DNA of 64,000 nucleotides from Streptomyces sp. DT2A-34 (GCF_030499515.1 NZ_JASTWJ010000001.1:9404001-9468000), one strand, 5' to 3'. Positions 15,025 to 24,221 are shown, counted from the first letter of the stretch. Translations and numbers: made by a program. Notes: generated from the sequence alone by a model not told the origin.

Positions 15025-16380
15025 TCAACTCGCCGCGTAATTGAGCAGGAACAGCGCCTCGGCGACCGACAGGCGCTCCAGCTCCTGCGGGGACACGCTC
15101 TCGTTCACGGCGTGGATCTGGGCCTCCGGCTCGCTCAGCCCGATGAGGAGGATCTCCGCGTGCGGGTACAGCGCGGCGAGGGTGTTGCACAGGGGGATGG
15201 AGCCGCCCTGGCCGGCGTACTGCATCTCCTGGCCCGGGTACGCCACCGCCATCGCGTCCGCCATCGCCTGGTACGCCGGGCTGCTCGTGTCGGCGCGGAA
15301 CGCCTGGCCCTGGCCGATCTGCTCGGTGCGCACCCGGGCACCCCACGGTGTGTGCGTCTCCAGGTGGGCCTGCAGCAGCTTGGTCGCCTCGGCCGCGTCC
15401 ACACCCGGCGGCACCCGCAGGCTGATCAGCGCACGGGCGCTCGCCTGCACGGACGGGGTGGCGCCGACGACCGGCGGGCAGTCGATGCCGAGGACCGTGA
15501 CGGCGGGGCGGGCCCAGATGCGGTCGGCGACCGTGCCGGAGCCGACCAGCTCGACGCCGTCGAGGACCTTGGCGTCCGCGCGGAACTGCTCCTCCTCGTA
15601 CTGAAGGCCCTGCCACGACGAGTCGCCGGTCAGCCCGTCCACCGTCGTCGAGCCGTCCTCCGCGCGCAGCGAGTCCAGTACGCGGATCAGCGCGCCGAGC
15701 GCGTCGGGCGCGGCCCCGCCGAACTGGCCGGAGTGCAGGTTGCCTTCGAGCGTGTCGATCTGCACGCGCACCAGGGTCATGCCGCGCAGGGTCGAGGTGA
15801 CCGTCGGCAGGCCCACGCGGAAGTTGCCCGCGTCGCCGATCACGATCGTGTCGGCCTCCAGCAGCTCCGGGTGCTCCTCGGCGTACCGCTCGAGACCGCC
15901 CGTGCCCATCTCCTCCGAGCCCTCGGCGATCACCTTCACGTGGACGGGTATGCCGCCGTTGGCCTTCAGCGCGCGCAGGGCGAGCAGGTGCATGATCACG
16001 CCGCCCTTGCAGTCGGCGGACCCGCGCCCGTACCAGCGGCCCTCGCGCTCGGTCAGCTCGAAGGGCGGGGTGCTCCAGGCGGCCTCGTCCAGCGGGGGCT
16101 GCACGTCGTAGTGGGCGTACAGCAGGACCGTCTTGGCGCCCTCGGGGCCGGGCAGGTAGCCGTACACCGACTGCGTGCCGTCGGGGGTGTCGAGCAGGGC
16201 CACGTCCGCGAAGCCCTCGGCGGTGAGCGCGTCGGCGACCCAGCGGGCGGCGCCCTCGCTCTCGCTCTTCGGGAACTGGTCGAAGTCCGCCACCGACTTG
16301 AATGCCACCAGCTCGGTGAGCTCCGCCTTCGCCCTGGGCATCAGGGAGGCGACGGTCTCGGCGACCGGATTCGACGACAT
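15025..16380 (-). CDS. M20-family dipeptidase
   Basis: A 451-residue cytosolic metallopeptidase of the M20 (CNDP/ArgE) family. Metal and catalytic motifs in order are LLYAHYDVQP (His, Asp), GRGSADCKGG (bridging Asp), IAEGSEEMG (catalytic and metal Glu), the lid-domain LEGNLHSGQFGG and the terminal IHAVNES His. It should hydrolyse dipeptides or N-acyl amino acids using two zinc ions. I chose ATG at 16380, preceded by AAGGAG (about 16389-16394); the longer frame to 16512 adds non-homologous sequence. It is divergent from the flavoprotein gene. Confidence 0.92.
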   Translation of the reverse strand: MSSNPVAETVASLMPRAKAELTELVAFKSVADFDQFPKSESEGAARWVADALTAEGFADVALLDTPDGTQSVYGYLPGPEGAKTVLLYAHYDVQPPLDEAAWSTPPFELTEREGRWYGRGSADCKGGVIMHLLALRALKANGGIPVHVKVIAEGSEEMGTGGLERYAEEHPELLEADTIVIGDAGNFRVGLPTVTSTLRGMTLVRVQIDTLEGNLHSGQFGGAAPDALGALIRVLDSLRAEDGSTTVDGLTGDSSWQGLQYEEEQFRADAKVLDGVELVGSGTVADRIWARPAVTVLGIDCPPVVGATPSVQASARALISLRVPPGVDAAEATKLLQAHLETHTPWGARVRTEQIGQGQAFRADTSSPAYQAMADAMAVAYPGQEMQYAGQGGSIPLCNTLAALYPHAEILLIGLSEPEAQIHAVNESVSPQELERLSVAEALFLLNYAAS

Positions 16381-16513
16381 GGGCACGCTCCTTGTGGGTG
16401 CGACGTTGTACGTATGAGTGCTGTGATCCTCCCACAGCGGCCTGCGACGATGCCCGCCGTAGGATGCGGGGGACAGCAGGCGTAGGCGGCTTGATCGGGA
16501 GCAGTAGACCATC

Positions 16514-17755
16514 GTGAGCAGCGAGAACTCTTCGGCGGACGACGTGCAGCGGGTGTGGGACGTCGTCGTGGTGGGCGCGGGACCCGCGGGAGCCTCGGCC
16601 GCGTATGCGGCGGCCGTCGCCGGGCGGCGCGTGCTGTTGCTGGAGAAAGCGGAGCTGCCGCGCTACAAGACATGCGGCGGCGGCATCATCGGCCCCTCGC
16701 GCGACTCGCTCCCGCCCGGCTTCGAGCTGCCCTTCCGGGACCGGGTGCACGCGGTCACGTTCTCCAACAACGGCCGCTTCACCCGCACCCGCCGCTCCAA
16801 GCAGATGCTGTTCGGGCTGATCAACCGCCCCGAGTTCGACCAGCAACTCGTCGAGCACGCGCAGAAGGCGGGCGCCGAACTGCGTACGGGCGTCACCGTG
16901 CAGCGCGTCGAGCAGCACGGCTCGGCGGTGCCGGACCGGCGCAGCGTCGCCGTCGTCCTGCAGGGCGGCGAGACGCTGCTCGCGCGTGCTGTCGTCGGCG
17001 CGGACGGCAGCGCCAGCCGGATAGGGGCGCATGTCGGGGTCAAGCTCGACCAGGTGGATCTCGGCCTGGAGGCGGAGATCCCGGTACCGGAGACGGTCGC
17101 CGAGGACTGGAAGGGGCGGGTGCTCATCGACTGGGGGCCCATTCCCGGCAGCTACGGCTGGGTGTTCCCCAAGGGGGACACGCTCACGGTCGGGGTGATC
17201 TCGGCGCGCGGCGAAGGCGCCGCGACCAAGCGGTACTTGGAGGAGTTCATCGGGCGGCTCGGCCTCGCCGGGTTCGAACCGAGCGTCTCCTCCGGCCACT
17301 TGACGCGCTGCCGTGCCGATGACTCGCCGCTGTCGCGCGGGCGGGTGCTGGTGTGCGGTGACGCGGCGGGCCTGCTGGAGCCGTGGACGCGCGAGGGCAT
17401 CTCGTTCGCGCTGCGGTCGGGGCGGCTCGCGGGGGAGTGGGCGGTGCGGATCGCCGAGGCGCACGACGCGGTGGACACCCGGCGCCAGGCCCTGAACTAC
17501 GCCTTCGCGATCAAGGCAGGGCTCGGCGTCGAGATGAGCGTCGGCAAGCGGCTGCTGATGGTGTTCGAGCGCCGTCCCGGCCTCTTCCACGCGGCGCTGA
17601 CCGGTTTCCGGCCGGCCTGGAAGGCGTTCATGGACATCGTCCGCGGTTCCACGTCGCTGGGCGAGATCGTGCGCACCCACCCCATGGCCCAGCGCGCCCT
17701 GACCGCGCTGGACCGCCGGCAGGCGGCTGCCGCGGGCGACGACGCCACTTCCTGA
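16514..17755 (+). CDS. Geranylgeranyl reductase family FAD-dependent oxidoreductase
   Basis: A 413-residue flavoprotein. The N-terminal FAD motif VVVGAGPAGASAAYAAA is at about residues 17-33, LEKAELPRYKTCGGGI is the characteristic geranylgeranyl-reductase motif, and the second FAD contact VLVCGDAAGLLEPWTREGI lies at about 277-295. The family reduces isoprenoid chains of quinones, phospholipids or chlorophyll; in Streptomyces saturation of menaquinone side chains is a plausible role, by inference. GTG at 16514 is the start. Confidence 0.88.
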   Translation: MSSENSSADDVQRVWDVVVVGAGPAGASAAYAAAVAGRRVLLLEKAELPRYKTCGGGIIGPSRDSLPPGFELPFRDRVHAVTFSNNGRFTRTRRSKQMLFGLINRPEFDQQLVEHAQKAGAELRTGVTVQRVEQHGSAVPDRRSVAVVLQGGETLLARAVVGADGSASRIGAHVGVKLDQVDLGLEAEIPVPETVAEDWKGRVLIDWGPIPGSYGWVFPKGDTLTVGVISARGEGAATKRYLEEFIGRLGLAGFEPSVSSGHLTRCRADDSPLSRGRVLVCGDAAGLLEPWTREGISFALRSGRLAGEWAVRIAEAHDAVDTRRQALNYAFAIKAGLGVEMSVGKRLLMVFERRPGLFHAALTGFRPAWKAFMDIVRGSTSLGEIVRTHPMAQRALTALDRRQAAAAGDDATS

Positions 17756-17767
17756 CGGCGGCCCGGG

Positions 17768-18217
17768 TCACTTCGTGACGCTGATCCGGAACACGGGGTG
17801 GTCGTGGGCCGCCGCCGCGATCTCCTCGTCGGAGGACTTCGCGGTGACCCCCTGGAAGTACTGGTTGACCTCCCAGCCCCACTTCTCCAGGTAGGTCCGC
17901 AGGATCGGGAGCTTCTCCTCGTCGGGAAGCTCCACCGCGGAGAACTCGCGCACCTTGCGCCCGACGCGCAGCTCTCCGCCGCCGGCGGCGCGCATGTTGC
18001 GCACCCACTGGGAGTGGCCGCGGGCCGAGACGAGGTACCGCGTGCCGTCGTACGTGTGCGGGTTGACCGGGATGCGCTGCATCCGGCCGCTCTTGCGCCC
18101 GCGCACCGACATCTCCGCCGAACCCGCGATGCTGAGCCCGTGTCGGGCCAGCCAGCCGATGATCCTGTTGAGACGGACGTTCAGCGGGCTGCCCTTGAGG
18201 TAGTACGGCGACGACAT
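17768..18217 (-). CDS. Deazaflavin (F420)-dependent nitroreductase family protein
   Basis: A 149-residue protein of the Ddn-like split-barrel family that uses F420H2. Landmarks are GRKSGRMQRIPVNPHTYDG, RYLVSARGHSQWVRNMRAAG (the family's F420-binding WxxN region) and the C-terminal HPVFRI. It probably reduces a small hydrophobic substrate at the cost of F420H2. ATG at 18217 follows GGGGGTC. It is divergent from a TetR gene with matching operators between them, so it is the likely repressed target. It converges on the flavoprotein gene with a 12-bp gap. Confidence 0.88.
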   Translation of the reverse strand: MSSPYYLKGSPLNVRLNRIIGWLARHGLSIAGSAEMSVRGRKSGRMQRIPVNPHTYDGTRYLVSARGHSQWVRNMRAAGGGELRVGRKVREFSAVELPDEEKLPILRTYLEKWGWEVNQYFQGVTAKSSDEEIAAAAHDHPVFRISVTK

Positions 18218-18245
18218 GGTGACCCCCACAGTTCGAACCGTTTGA

Positions 18246-18312
18246 GAGAGCGGTGCTCTCGCTTGAGAGCAGTGTGCACGAGATCGCTGATCCAAAGCAA
18301 GAGCACTGCTCT
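18246..18312. promoter_or_regulatory. Paired TetR-type operators
   Basis: Two palindromes with one consensus: GAGAGC-GGT-GCTCTC (18246-18260) and AGAGCA-C-TGCTCT (18300-18312). A partial site, GAGAGCAGTG, lies at 18265-18274. They fill the 138-bp gap between the divergent nitroreductase and TetR genes, so the TetR protein should control both directions. Confidence 0.8.
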
Positions 18313-18355
18313 CTAATGTGTGCGCTGCTCTGCTTCTCGTGGGAGACTGCCTCAC

Positions 18356-19075
18356 ATGAGCAGCACCGCACAGGGCGCACGGGCCCGCGCCAGGATGGAA
18401 GTCACCGCCGCCATCAAGGACGAGGCGCGCAGACAGCTCGCCGCCGAGGGCGCCGCCAAGCTCTCGCTGCGTGCCGTGGCCCGGGAGCTCGGCATGGTCT
18501 CCTCCGCCCTCTACCGCTACTTCCCCAGCCGGGACGATCTGCTGACCGCGCTCATCATCGACGCCTACGACTCCCTCGGCGAGCGCGCCGAGGCCGCGCA
18601 CGACAAGGCCGCCGACGCCGGGCCCGTGCGGCGCTGGACGGCGGTGGCCGAGGCCGTGCGTGACTGGGCACTGCGGCATCCGCACGAGTACGCGCTGATC
18701 TACGGCTCGCCCGTCCCCGGCTACACCGCGCCCGACACCACGGTCCCGTCCGCCGCCCGCGTCGGCCTCGTCTTCATCGGCATCCTGCGCGACGCCCACC
18801 GCGGCTCCGACTCCGACTCCGGCTCCGGCCTCTCCGAACCGCCTCTGCCCGCCGAACTGCGCCCCGAAGCCGAGCGCATGGCCGCCGACCTGGCCCCCGA
18901 CCTCCCCCCGGCGAACGTCGCGGCCCTCGTCGCCGCCTGGGCCGAGCTCTTCGGGCTCGTCGGGTTCGAGCTGTTCGGCCAGTTCAACCGGGTCGTGGAG
19001 GACAGGGAGACATTCTTCCGGCATGCGGTGGCCCGGCTCGCGCACGGCGTGGGCCTGCTGGAGGGCCGGCAGTAG
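18356..19075 (+). CDS. TetR-family regulator (WHG-type C-terminal domain)
   Basis: A 239-residue repressor. The N-terminal helix-turn-helix includes LSLRAVARELGMVSSALYRY (about residues 38-58), and RDWALRHPHEYALIYGSPVPGY is typical of the WHG-type ligand domain. A low-complexity run of Asp/Ser (GSDSDSGSG) interrupts the ligand domain at about residue 150. ATG at 18356 was chosen over GTG at 18320 because the shorter protein starts at a usual place for the family. It likely represses itself and the nitroreductase through the GAGAGC sites. Confidence 0.9.
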   Translation: MSSTAQGARARARMEVTAAIKDEARRQLAAEGAAKLSLRAVARELGMVSSALYRYFPSRDDLLTALIIDAYDSLGERAEAAHDKAADAGPVRRWTAVAEAVRDWALRHPHEYALIYGSPVPGYTAPDTTVPSAARVGLVFIGILRDAHRGSDSDSGSGLSEPPLPAELRPEAERMAADLAPDLPPANVAALVAAWAELFGLVGFELFGQFNRVVEDRETFFRHAVARLAHGVGLLEGRQ

Positions 19076-19236
19076 GCCGGACCCGAGGCGTCAGGGGCGC
19101 CGCGGCGGCTGCGCCGGCTCAGGATCAGGGAGCCCGAGGCTGCGGACGAGGGCGCGGACGTACTTCGCGGGGAGTACGTGTGATCACCACGCCCGGGTGA
19201 CGCCGCCCCGCCGTCATCGCGTCTAGCGTGGCGGAC

Positions 19237-20484
19237 ATGGACGAGCAGCAGGTGCGCCGGGGCGGCGGGCCGCCGATGTGGTGGCGGCACGGCCCGCCGT
19301 GGTGGAACCGGTGGGAGGACGGCGAGGAGCACACTCCGCGCCGGCCCTGGCGCTCCACCGTGCTGATCACGGTCTTCGTGCTGGCCGGCTCGAACTTCGC
19401 GGCCGAGGGTCAGCTGGACGACCGGGAGGCGCTCGACCCGTTCGCCCGCGGGCTGCTGTTCGTGGCGGCGGCACTGCTGCTGTGGCGCAAGCGGTATCCG
19501 GTGGCCGTCGCGTTCGGTACGGCGACGGCCGCCACGGTCTATCTGGGCGCCGGATATCCGTACGGGCCGGTCTTCGTGGCCGTCGCCCTGGCCTGCTTCA
19601 ACGCCATCGTCACCGGGCACCGCAAGGCCGCCTGGGCGGCGGTCGGGGTGTTCTGGGTGGGGCACGCCCTGGTGGCCCACTGGCTGTACCAGTGGCTGCC
19701 GCCGTCCGGTGACCCGGCCGCGCCCTGGGGGCAGGAGGGCGTGATCGCCGCCTGGGTCGCGGCGATCGTGGCGGTGTCGGAGCTGGCCAGGACCCGGCGC
19801 GAGCAGTGGGCGCGGGAGCGGGCCGAGCGGGTGCAGGCGGCGCGGCGGCGTGCCGACGAGGAGCGGCTGCGGATCGCCCGCGAACTGCACGACGTCCTCG
19901 CGCACAGCATCTCCGTGATCAATGTGCAGGCGGGCGTCGGCCTCGCCCTCCTCGACACCGACCCCGAACAGGCCCGTACGGCGCTCACCACCATCAAGGC
20001 CAAGAGCAAGGAGGCGCTCGGCGAGGTCCGCCAGGTCCTCGACACCCTGCGCGCCCCCGGCGACGCGCCCCGCGCCCCGGCGCCCGGCCTCGACCGGCTG
20101 CCCGAACTGGTGCGGCAGGCGGCGAGCGCGGGCCTCACCGTCGAGGTCGAGGGCGAGCCGCCCCGCCTGGCACCCGGCACGGACCTCGCCGCCTTCCGGA
20201 TCATCCAGGAGGCCCTCACCAATGTCGTACGCCACTCGGAGTCGCGGCACGCACGCGTGCACCTCGATCACGACGACGGGACGACGCTACGGCTGCGTAT
20301 CGACGACGACGGCCCCGCGACCGGTGCCGAGGCGGGCGGCAGCGGCAACGGACTCGCCGGAATGCGGGAGCGGGCGGCCGCGCTGGGTGGCACGATCGAG
20401 GCGGGCCCGCGGGCCGACGGCGGGTTCCGGGTGCTCGCCGTACTGCCGTTGAAGGCTTCCCACGAGGTGGAGGAGGACCGGTGA
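19237..20484 (+). CDS. NarL-type sensor histidine kinase
   Basis: A 415-residue membrane sensor. After a Trp/Pro-rich cytosolic start come four or five membrane segments (about residues 40-185) with very short outside loops. The HisKA_3 box is ARELHDVLAHSISVINVQAG with His218. The ATPase domain has EALTNVVRHS (N box) and GNGLAGMRERAAALGG (G boxes). I favour ATG at 19237, seven bases after a TAGCGT -10-like hexamer (19224-19229), giving a leaderless message; GTG at 19228 is the alternative. It overlaps the response-regulator start by GTGA. The short loops suggest it senses a membrane signal such as cell-wall stress. Confidence 0.9.
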   Translation: MDEQQVRRGGGPPMWWRHGPPWWNRWEDGEEHTPRRPWRSTVLITVFVLAGSNFAAEGQLDDREALDPFARGLLFVAAALLLWRKRYPVAVAFGTATAATVYLGAGYPYGPVFVAVALACFNAIVTGHRKAAWAAVGVFWVGHALVAHWLYQWLPPSGDPAAPWGQEGVIAAWVAAIVAVSELARTRREQWARERAERVQAARRRADEERLRIARELHDVLAHSISVINVQAGVGLALLDTDPEQARTALTTIKAKSKEALGEVRQVLDTLRAPGDAPRAPAPGLDRLPELVRQAASAGLTVEVEGEPPRLAPGTDLAAFRIIQEALTNVVRHSESRHARVHLDHDDGTTLRLRIDDDGPATGAEAGGSGNGLAGMRERAAALGGTIEAGPRADGGFRVLAVLPLKASHEVEEDR

Positions 20485-21146
20485 TCCGCGTACTGCTCGC
20501 CGACGACCAGTCACTGGTGCGGGCCGGCTTCCGGGCGCTCCTCGACGCGCAGCCGGACATCGAGGTGGCTGGGGAGGCCTCCGACGGCGAGGAGGCCCTG
20601 CGCAAGGTGCGCGAACTGCGGCCCGACGTCGTCCTGATGGACATCCGCATGCCGCTCCTCGACGGCCTCGCCGCGACCCGCCGGATCACCGACGACGGTG
20701 ACCTGACGGGCGTCAAGGTGGTCATGCTCACCACCTTCGAACTCGACGAGTACGTCTTCGAGGCCATCCGAGCGGGCGCCTCCGGCTTCCTGGTCAAGGA
20801 CACCGAGCCGGAGGAACTCCTGCGTGCCGTACGGGCGGTGGTCGAGGGCGACGCACTGCTCTCGCCGGGCGTGACCCGCCGCCTCATCGCCGAGTTCGCC
20901 GCCCGCTCCAAGGAACCCGCGGCCGCCGACGTCCTCACCGAACTCACCGAGCGCGAGCGGGAGGTGATGGCCCTGGTCGGCATCGGACTGTCCAACGACG
21001 AGATCGCCCGCCGCCTGGTGGTCAGTCCCCTCACCGCGAAGACCCACGTCAGCCGCACCATGGTGAAGCTCGGCGCCCGTGACCGGGCCCAACTCGTCGT
21101 CCTGGCCTACGAGTCCGGGTTGGTCCGCCCAGGCTGGCTGGGCTGA
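20481..21146 (+). CDS. NarL/FixJ-type response regulator
   Basis: A 221-residue regulator, translationally coupled to the upstream kinase. The receiver domain has DD8-9, phospho-acceptor Asp54 (VVLMDIRMP), Thr in MLTTF and Lys in FLVKD. The LuxR helix-turn-helix LTEREREVMALVGIGLSNDEI lies at about 155-175, followed by TAKTHVSRTMVKLGA. Genes next to it give no obvious target. Its 3' end overlaps the DUF6332-like gene on the other strand by 40 bp. Confidence 0.93.
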   Translation: MIRVLLADDQSLVRAGFRALLDAQPDIEVAGEASDGEEALRKVRELRPDVVLMDIRMPLLDGLAATRRITDDGDLTGVKVVMLTTFELDEYVFEAIRAGASGFLVKDTEPEELLRAVRAVVEGDALLSPGVTRRLIAEFAARSKEPAAADVLTELTEREREVMALVGIGLSNDEIARRLVVSPLTAKTHVSRTMVKLGARDRAQLVVLAYESGLVRPGWLG

Positions 21147-21415
21147 GCCGTCTCGTCCCCGGCGGCATTGCGACGCCGCCCGAAGCGGACCAGCACGCTG
21201 ACGACACGGGCGACGAACACGACGGCGGCCGCGGTCGCTCCCGCTCCGACGAGCGTGCCGCGCGCTCCGGCCGACAGCTCGAAGGCGAACGCCGGCCCCG
21301 CCACGGCCCCGAACAGCACGGCCGCCGCGAACGCCGCGCTGCACAGGGCGTATCCGATCTCGACGGTGATCGCGTCCCGCTCGGCCTGATCGCGCCGTCC
21401 CCCATACGTGGTCAT
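21107..21415 (-). CDS. DUF6332-like two-segment membrane protein
   Basis: A 102-residue protein with two membrane segments (about residues 20-42 and 55-75) and basic ends. The motif QAERDAITVEIGYAL just before the first segment matches my recollection of Streptomyces DUF6332 proteins. ATG at 21415 is preferred; a longer frame reaches 21451. The function is unknown. It converges on the response regulator gene and overlaps its end. Confidence 0.7.
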   Translation of the reverse strand: MTTYGGRRDQAERDAITVEIGYALCSAAFAAAVLFGAVAGPAFAFELSAGARGTLVGAGATAAAVVFVARVVSVLVRFGRRRNAAGDETAQPSQPGRTNPDS

Positions 21416-21488
21416 ACGGGAAGTCTCACAGGCGTGCGCCCGGCGGAGCAAGCGGTCCCCGCCGGGCGCACGGTGAAGGAGGCGCCCC

Positions 21489-22967
21489 CTAGTCGCGCAC
21501 GCCGACGCGCTCCGCCTCCTGGGACATGGACTTGGCCACCACGACGGTCTGCTGCTCGGGGCGGGTGCGCAGTCCCGTGAGGGCGATCAGCAGACCCGCG
21601 ACCGCGATCACCGTGATCACGACCAGAGCGGGCAGGTAGCTGTCGAGAACCGCCTGCGGGGACGCGGGCTCCGCGGGAGCGTTCGCGGTCAGGACCGCCG
21701 TCACGACGGCCAGGAAGAGCGCGCCGCCCACCTGGACCGAGGTGTTGAGCAGGCCCGAGACCATGCCCTGCTCGTGTTCGTCGACGCCGTTCGTGGCCTG
21801 GACGTTGAGCGAGGGGAAGGTCAGCGCGAAGGCCGAGCCGACCAGCAGCATGGTGGGCAGGATCACCGCCGCGTAGACCGGGTCGAGGTCGATGCGCAGG
21901 AACAGGATGTAGCCGGCGACCATGAGGGCGAAGCCGATCGCGATCAGGCGTGCGGTGCCGAACCGGTCGATGATCGTGCCGACCTTCGTCGCCGACAGCG
22001 CCACGAGCGCGCCCGCCGGCAGGAACGCCAGCGCCGTGTGCAGCGCCGACCAGCCGAGCAGTTGCTGCATGTACAGCGTGACCAGGAACTGGAACCCGAT
22101 GTAGCTGCCGACGAACGTCAACGCGCCGAGTTGCGCCCGCACTTGGGCCACGGAGCGCAGCACGCCCAGCCGGACCAGCGGGCTCGGGCTGCGGCGCTCG
22201 ACGGCCACGAAGGCCGCCAGCAGGACGACGACGGCGACGAAGGACACGATCGTGCGGAGGGAGCCCCAGCCGGCCTCGGGTGCCTCGACGACGGTGAAGA
22301 CCAGCAGCAGCATCGAGGCGGTGCCGAGGACGGCGCCGGGGATGTCGTAACCGCCGTCGGCCCGCTCGCGCTCGCTGCGCGGCAGCAGCTTCAGGCCGAA
22401 GAACAGGGCGATCAGCGCGACGGGCGCCGGGAGCAGCATGGTGAGGCGCCAACTGGCCTCGGTGAGCAGCCCGGAGAAGACGAGCCCCATCGAGTAGCCG
22501 GTGGCGCCGCAGGTGGTGTAGATCGCCAGCGCGCGGTTGCGTACCGGGCCCTCGGCGAAGGTCGTGGTGATGATGGACAGGCCCGCGGGCGCCGTGAAGG
22601 CCGCGGCCAGGCCCTTGATGAAGCGGCTGGCGATCAGCAGCGGCCCCGAGTCGACGAGCCCGCCGAGCAGCGAGGCGAGCGCGAAGACGGCGAGGGCCAC
22701 CAGGAAGACCTGGCGTCGGCCGAGCAGGTCGGCGGTGCGGCCGCCGAGGAGGAGCAGGCCGCCGTAGCCCAGGATGTAGCCGCTGACGATCCATTGCAGG
22801 GTCGAGGTGGACAGGCCCAGGTCGGCGCCGATGGACGGCAGGGCGACACCGACCATCGACACGTCCAGCGCGTCCAGGAACATCGCGGCGCACAGCACCA
22901 GCAGCGTGCCCCACAGCCGGGGGGTCCAACGCCCCTCGGACGTGGGGTGGGTGAGCGGAGAGGTCAT
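21489..22967 (-). CDS. MFS drug exporter, EmrB/QacA (DHA2) type
   Basis: A 492-residue 14-segment major facilitator. The first segment has the DHA2 landmark LDALDVSMVGVALPSIGADL, then the motif-A-like LLGGRTADLLGRRQVF and motif C at GATGYSMGLVFSGLLTE. It should export hydrophobic drugs by proton antiport. It is divergent from a MarR regulator whose operator-like repeats fill the 85-bp gap, so it is probably derepressed by the MarR ligand. Confidence 0.92.
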   Translation of the reverse strand: MTSPLTHPTSEGRWTPRLWGTLLVLCAAMFLDALDVSMVGVALPSIGADLGLSTSTLQWIVSGYILGYGGLLLLGGRTADLLGRRQVFLVALAVFALASLLGGLVDSGPLLIASRFIKGLAAAFTAPAGLSIITTTFAEGPVRNRALAIYTTCGATGYSMGLVFSGLLTEASWRLTMLLPAPVALIALFFGLKLLPRSERERADGGYDIPGAVLGTASMLLLVFTVVEAPEAGWGSLRTIVSFVAVVVLLAAFVAVERRSPSPLVRLGVLRSVAQVRAQLGALTFVGSYIGFQFLVTLYMQQLLGWSALHTALAFLPAGALVALSATKVGTIIDRFGTARLIAIGFALMVAGYILFLRIDLDPVYAAVILPTMLLVGSAFALTFPSLNVQATNGVDEHEQGMVSGLLNTSVQVGGALFLAVVTAVLTANAPAEPASPQAVLDSYLPALVVITVIAVAGLLIALTGLRTRPEQQTVVVAKSMSQEAERVGVRD

Positions 22968-22980
22968 GCCGAGGACGCTA

Positions 22981-23029
22981 CATGCATGCGCATGAGATGC
23001 AAATGCATTTAATTCTGATGCAATGAATT
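22981..23029. promoter_or_regulatory. MarR-type operator region with repeated ATGCA
   Basis: An AT-rich block in the MFS/MarR gap carries three inverted repeats: CATGCGCATG (22985-22994), AAATGCATTT (23001-23010) and AATTC...GAATT (23011-23029). The pentamer ATGCA recurs four times. Composition and symmetry fit a MarR-family binding region covering both divergent promoters. Confidence 0.65.
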
Positions 23030-23052
23030 CCGTGTTCTGCTACGGTGCGCCC

Positions 23053-23463
23053 ATGGCGGCGAAGAAGGCCGAGCAGGCGCTCGTGGACCAGTGGCGGGAC
23101 ATCCTGGCGCTGCGCGCCCGCACCCAGTGCGAACTGGACCGCGCGCTGCACCAACACGGCCTGTGCGCCAGCGACTTCGAGGTCCTGGACGTCCTGGCCG
23201 CGGGCCCGGCGCGGGGTGGCTCGGGCAGCTCGGGCAGTGACGCGGCATTGCGCGTGCAGGAGATCTCCGAGCGGGTGCATCTCAGTCAGAGTGCGCTGTC
23301 GCGGCTCATCGCCCGGCTGGAGAAGGACGGTCTCGTCCAGCGCTGCATGTGCGAGGAGGACCGGCGCGGTGTGCGCGTGGCCCTCACGGCGAAGGGGCGC
23401 ACGCTGCACGGCGAGGTGCTGCCGGTGCAGCGTGCGGTGCTGACGAGGATGCTCGCGAACTGA
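23053..23463 (+). CDS. MarR-family regulator
   Basis: A 136-residue winged-helix repressor. The DNA-binding part reads LRVQEISERVHLSQSALSRLI (about residues 70-90), followed by the wing EEDRRGVRVALTAKG. A Gly/Ser-rich insert (GGSGSSGS) precedes it. ATG at 23053 lies seven bases after TACGGT (23041-23046), consistent with a leaderless message; ATG at 23023 is inside the operator and less likely. It should repress itself and the divergent DHA2 exporter. Two Cys around residue 99 (RCMCEEDR) could be redox-sensitive. Confidence 0.9.
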   Translation: MAAKKAEQALVDQWRDILALRARTQCELDRALHQHGLCASDFEVLDVLAAGPARGGSGSSGSDAALRVQEISERVHLSQSALSRLIARLEKDGLVQRCMCEEDRRGVRVALTAKGRTLHGEVLPVQRAVLTRMLAN

Positions 23464-23486
23464 GCGGCGTACGCCCTGGGTTCAGC

Positions 23487-24221
23487 TCAGATGATGGCCG
23501 AGTTCTCGCGCCACAGCGCGGCCACCGAGGCGTCGCCGGTCACGCTCGGCAAGGGCAGCCGGTTCCACAGCGACAGATACAGCAGCGCGGCCGGTCCGGC
23601 GATCTCGCAGTCGGCCCGGCCGGCATCGCCCCGCTCGGTCAAGGGCGGCTCCTGGGACAGTCGTACGGTCCACACCGCGTCGTCCGTGTCCGTCGCCCGC
23701 ACCCGCAGCACCCGCGGCTCGGCGCTGCGGACCCGGCTCTTGGGCCGGGCATGGAACCCGCGCAGCAGCTCGTCCACGCCGTCCGCCGCGAAGCCGGCGT
23801 CGAGCTCGCTCGGTGTGCCGCCGCGTGCCGCCTCCGCGTCGAACCGGTGCACGGCCGTCTCGTGGGCCTGTCTGCGTGCCCAGAACGCGAGCGGCGAGGG
23901 TGCGGGCAGGAAGTGGAAGCACCGGACGTCGGGGGAGGCGGAGGAGAGGGTGTCGACGAGGTGACGGTGTCCTTCCCGGAACCAGGCCGGAAGGTCGGCG
24001 CCGTCGAGGTCCGGCGGGCCCTCGAGCGGGCGGGGGGAGGTGCGGCCGTCGGCGACGAAAGACGCCGCCCAGCGATGCACCGTCCCCGTGTGCCGCACCA
24101 GATCCCGGACTTGCCATTCCGGACAGGTCGGCACCTTGGCGTCGACCCCCGCCTCCTCGGCGGCCGCGGCCAGCAATAGACCCTCACGGTCCAGGAATCG
24201 AACGAACTCGGCTGTCTCCAT
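23487..24221 (-). CDS. Maleylpyruvate isomerase family, mycothiol-dependent
   Basis: A 244-residue DinB-like four-helix protein. CPEWQVRDLVRHTGTVHRW carries one conserved metal His and ARRQAHETAVHRFDAE (HxxE) completes the site; the C-terminal half is the MDMPI C domain (ALLYLSLWNR). Such proteins use mycothiol to isomerise or conjugate small electrophiles. The catalytic substrate is unknown. ATG at 24221 is the start; the longer frame to 24548 is antisense to the VOC gene region and unlikely. Confidence 0.88.
   Translation of the reverse strand: METAEFVRFLDREGLLLAAAAEEAGVDAKVPTCPEWQVRDLVRHTGTVHRWAASFVADGRTSPRPLEGPPDLDGADLPAWFREGHRHLVDTLSSASPDVRCFHFLPAPSPLAFWARRQAHETAVHRFDAEAARGGTPSELDAGFAADGVDELLRGFHARPKSRVRSAEPRVLRVRATDTDDAVWTVRLSQEPPLTERGDAGRADCEIAGPAALLYLSLWNRLPLPSVTGDASVAALWRENSAII

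Noticed and set aside
13348..16485. A 1045-residue plus-strand frame over the APH-like and M20 genes
   Set aside because: It is the complement of two real genes with clear motifs; the translation is low-complexity and has no signal or domain.
17768..19045. A 425-residue minus-strand frame extending the nitroreductase upstream
   Set aside because: The extra 276 residues run antisense across the TetR gene and operators; the short form starting at 18217 has a ribosome-binding site and family start.
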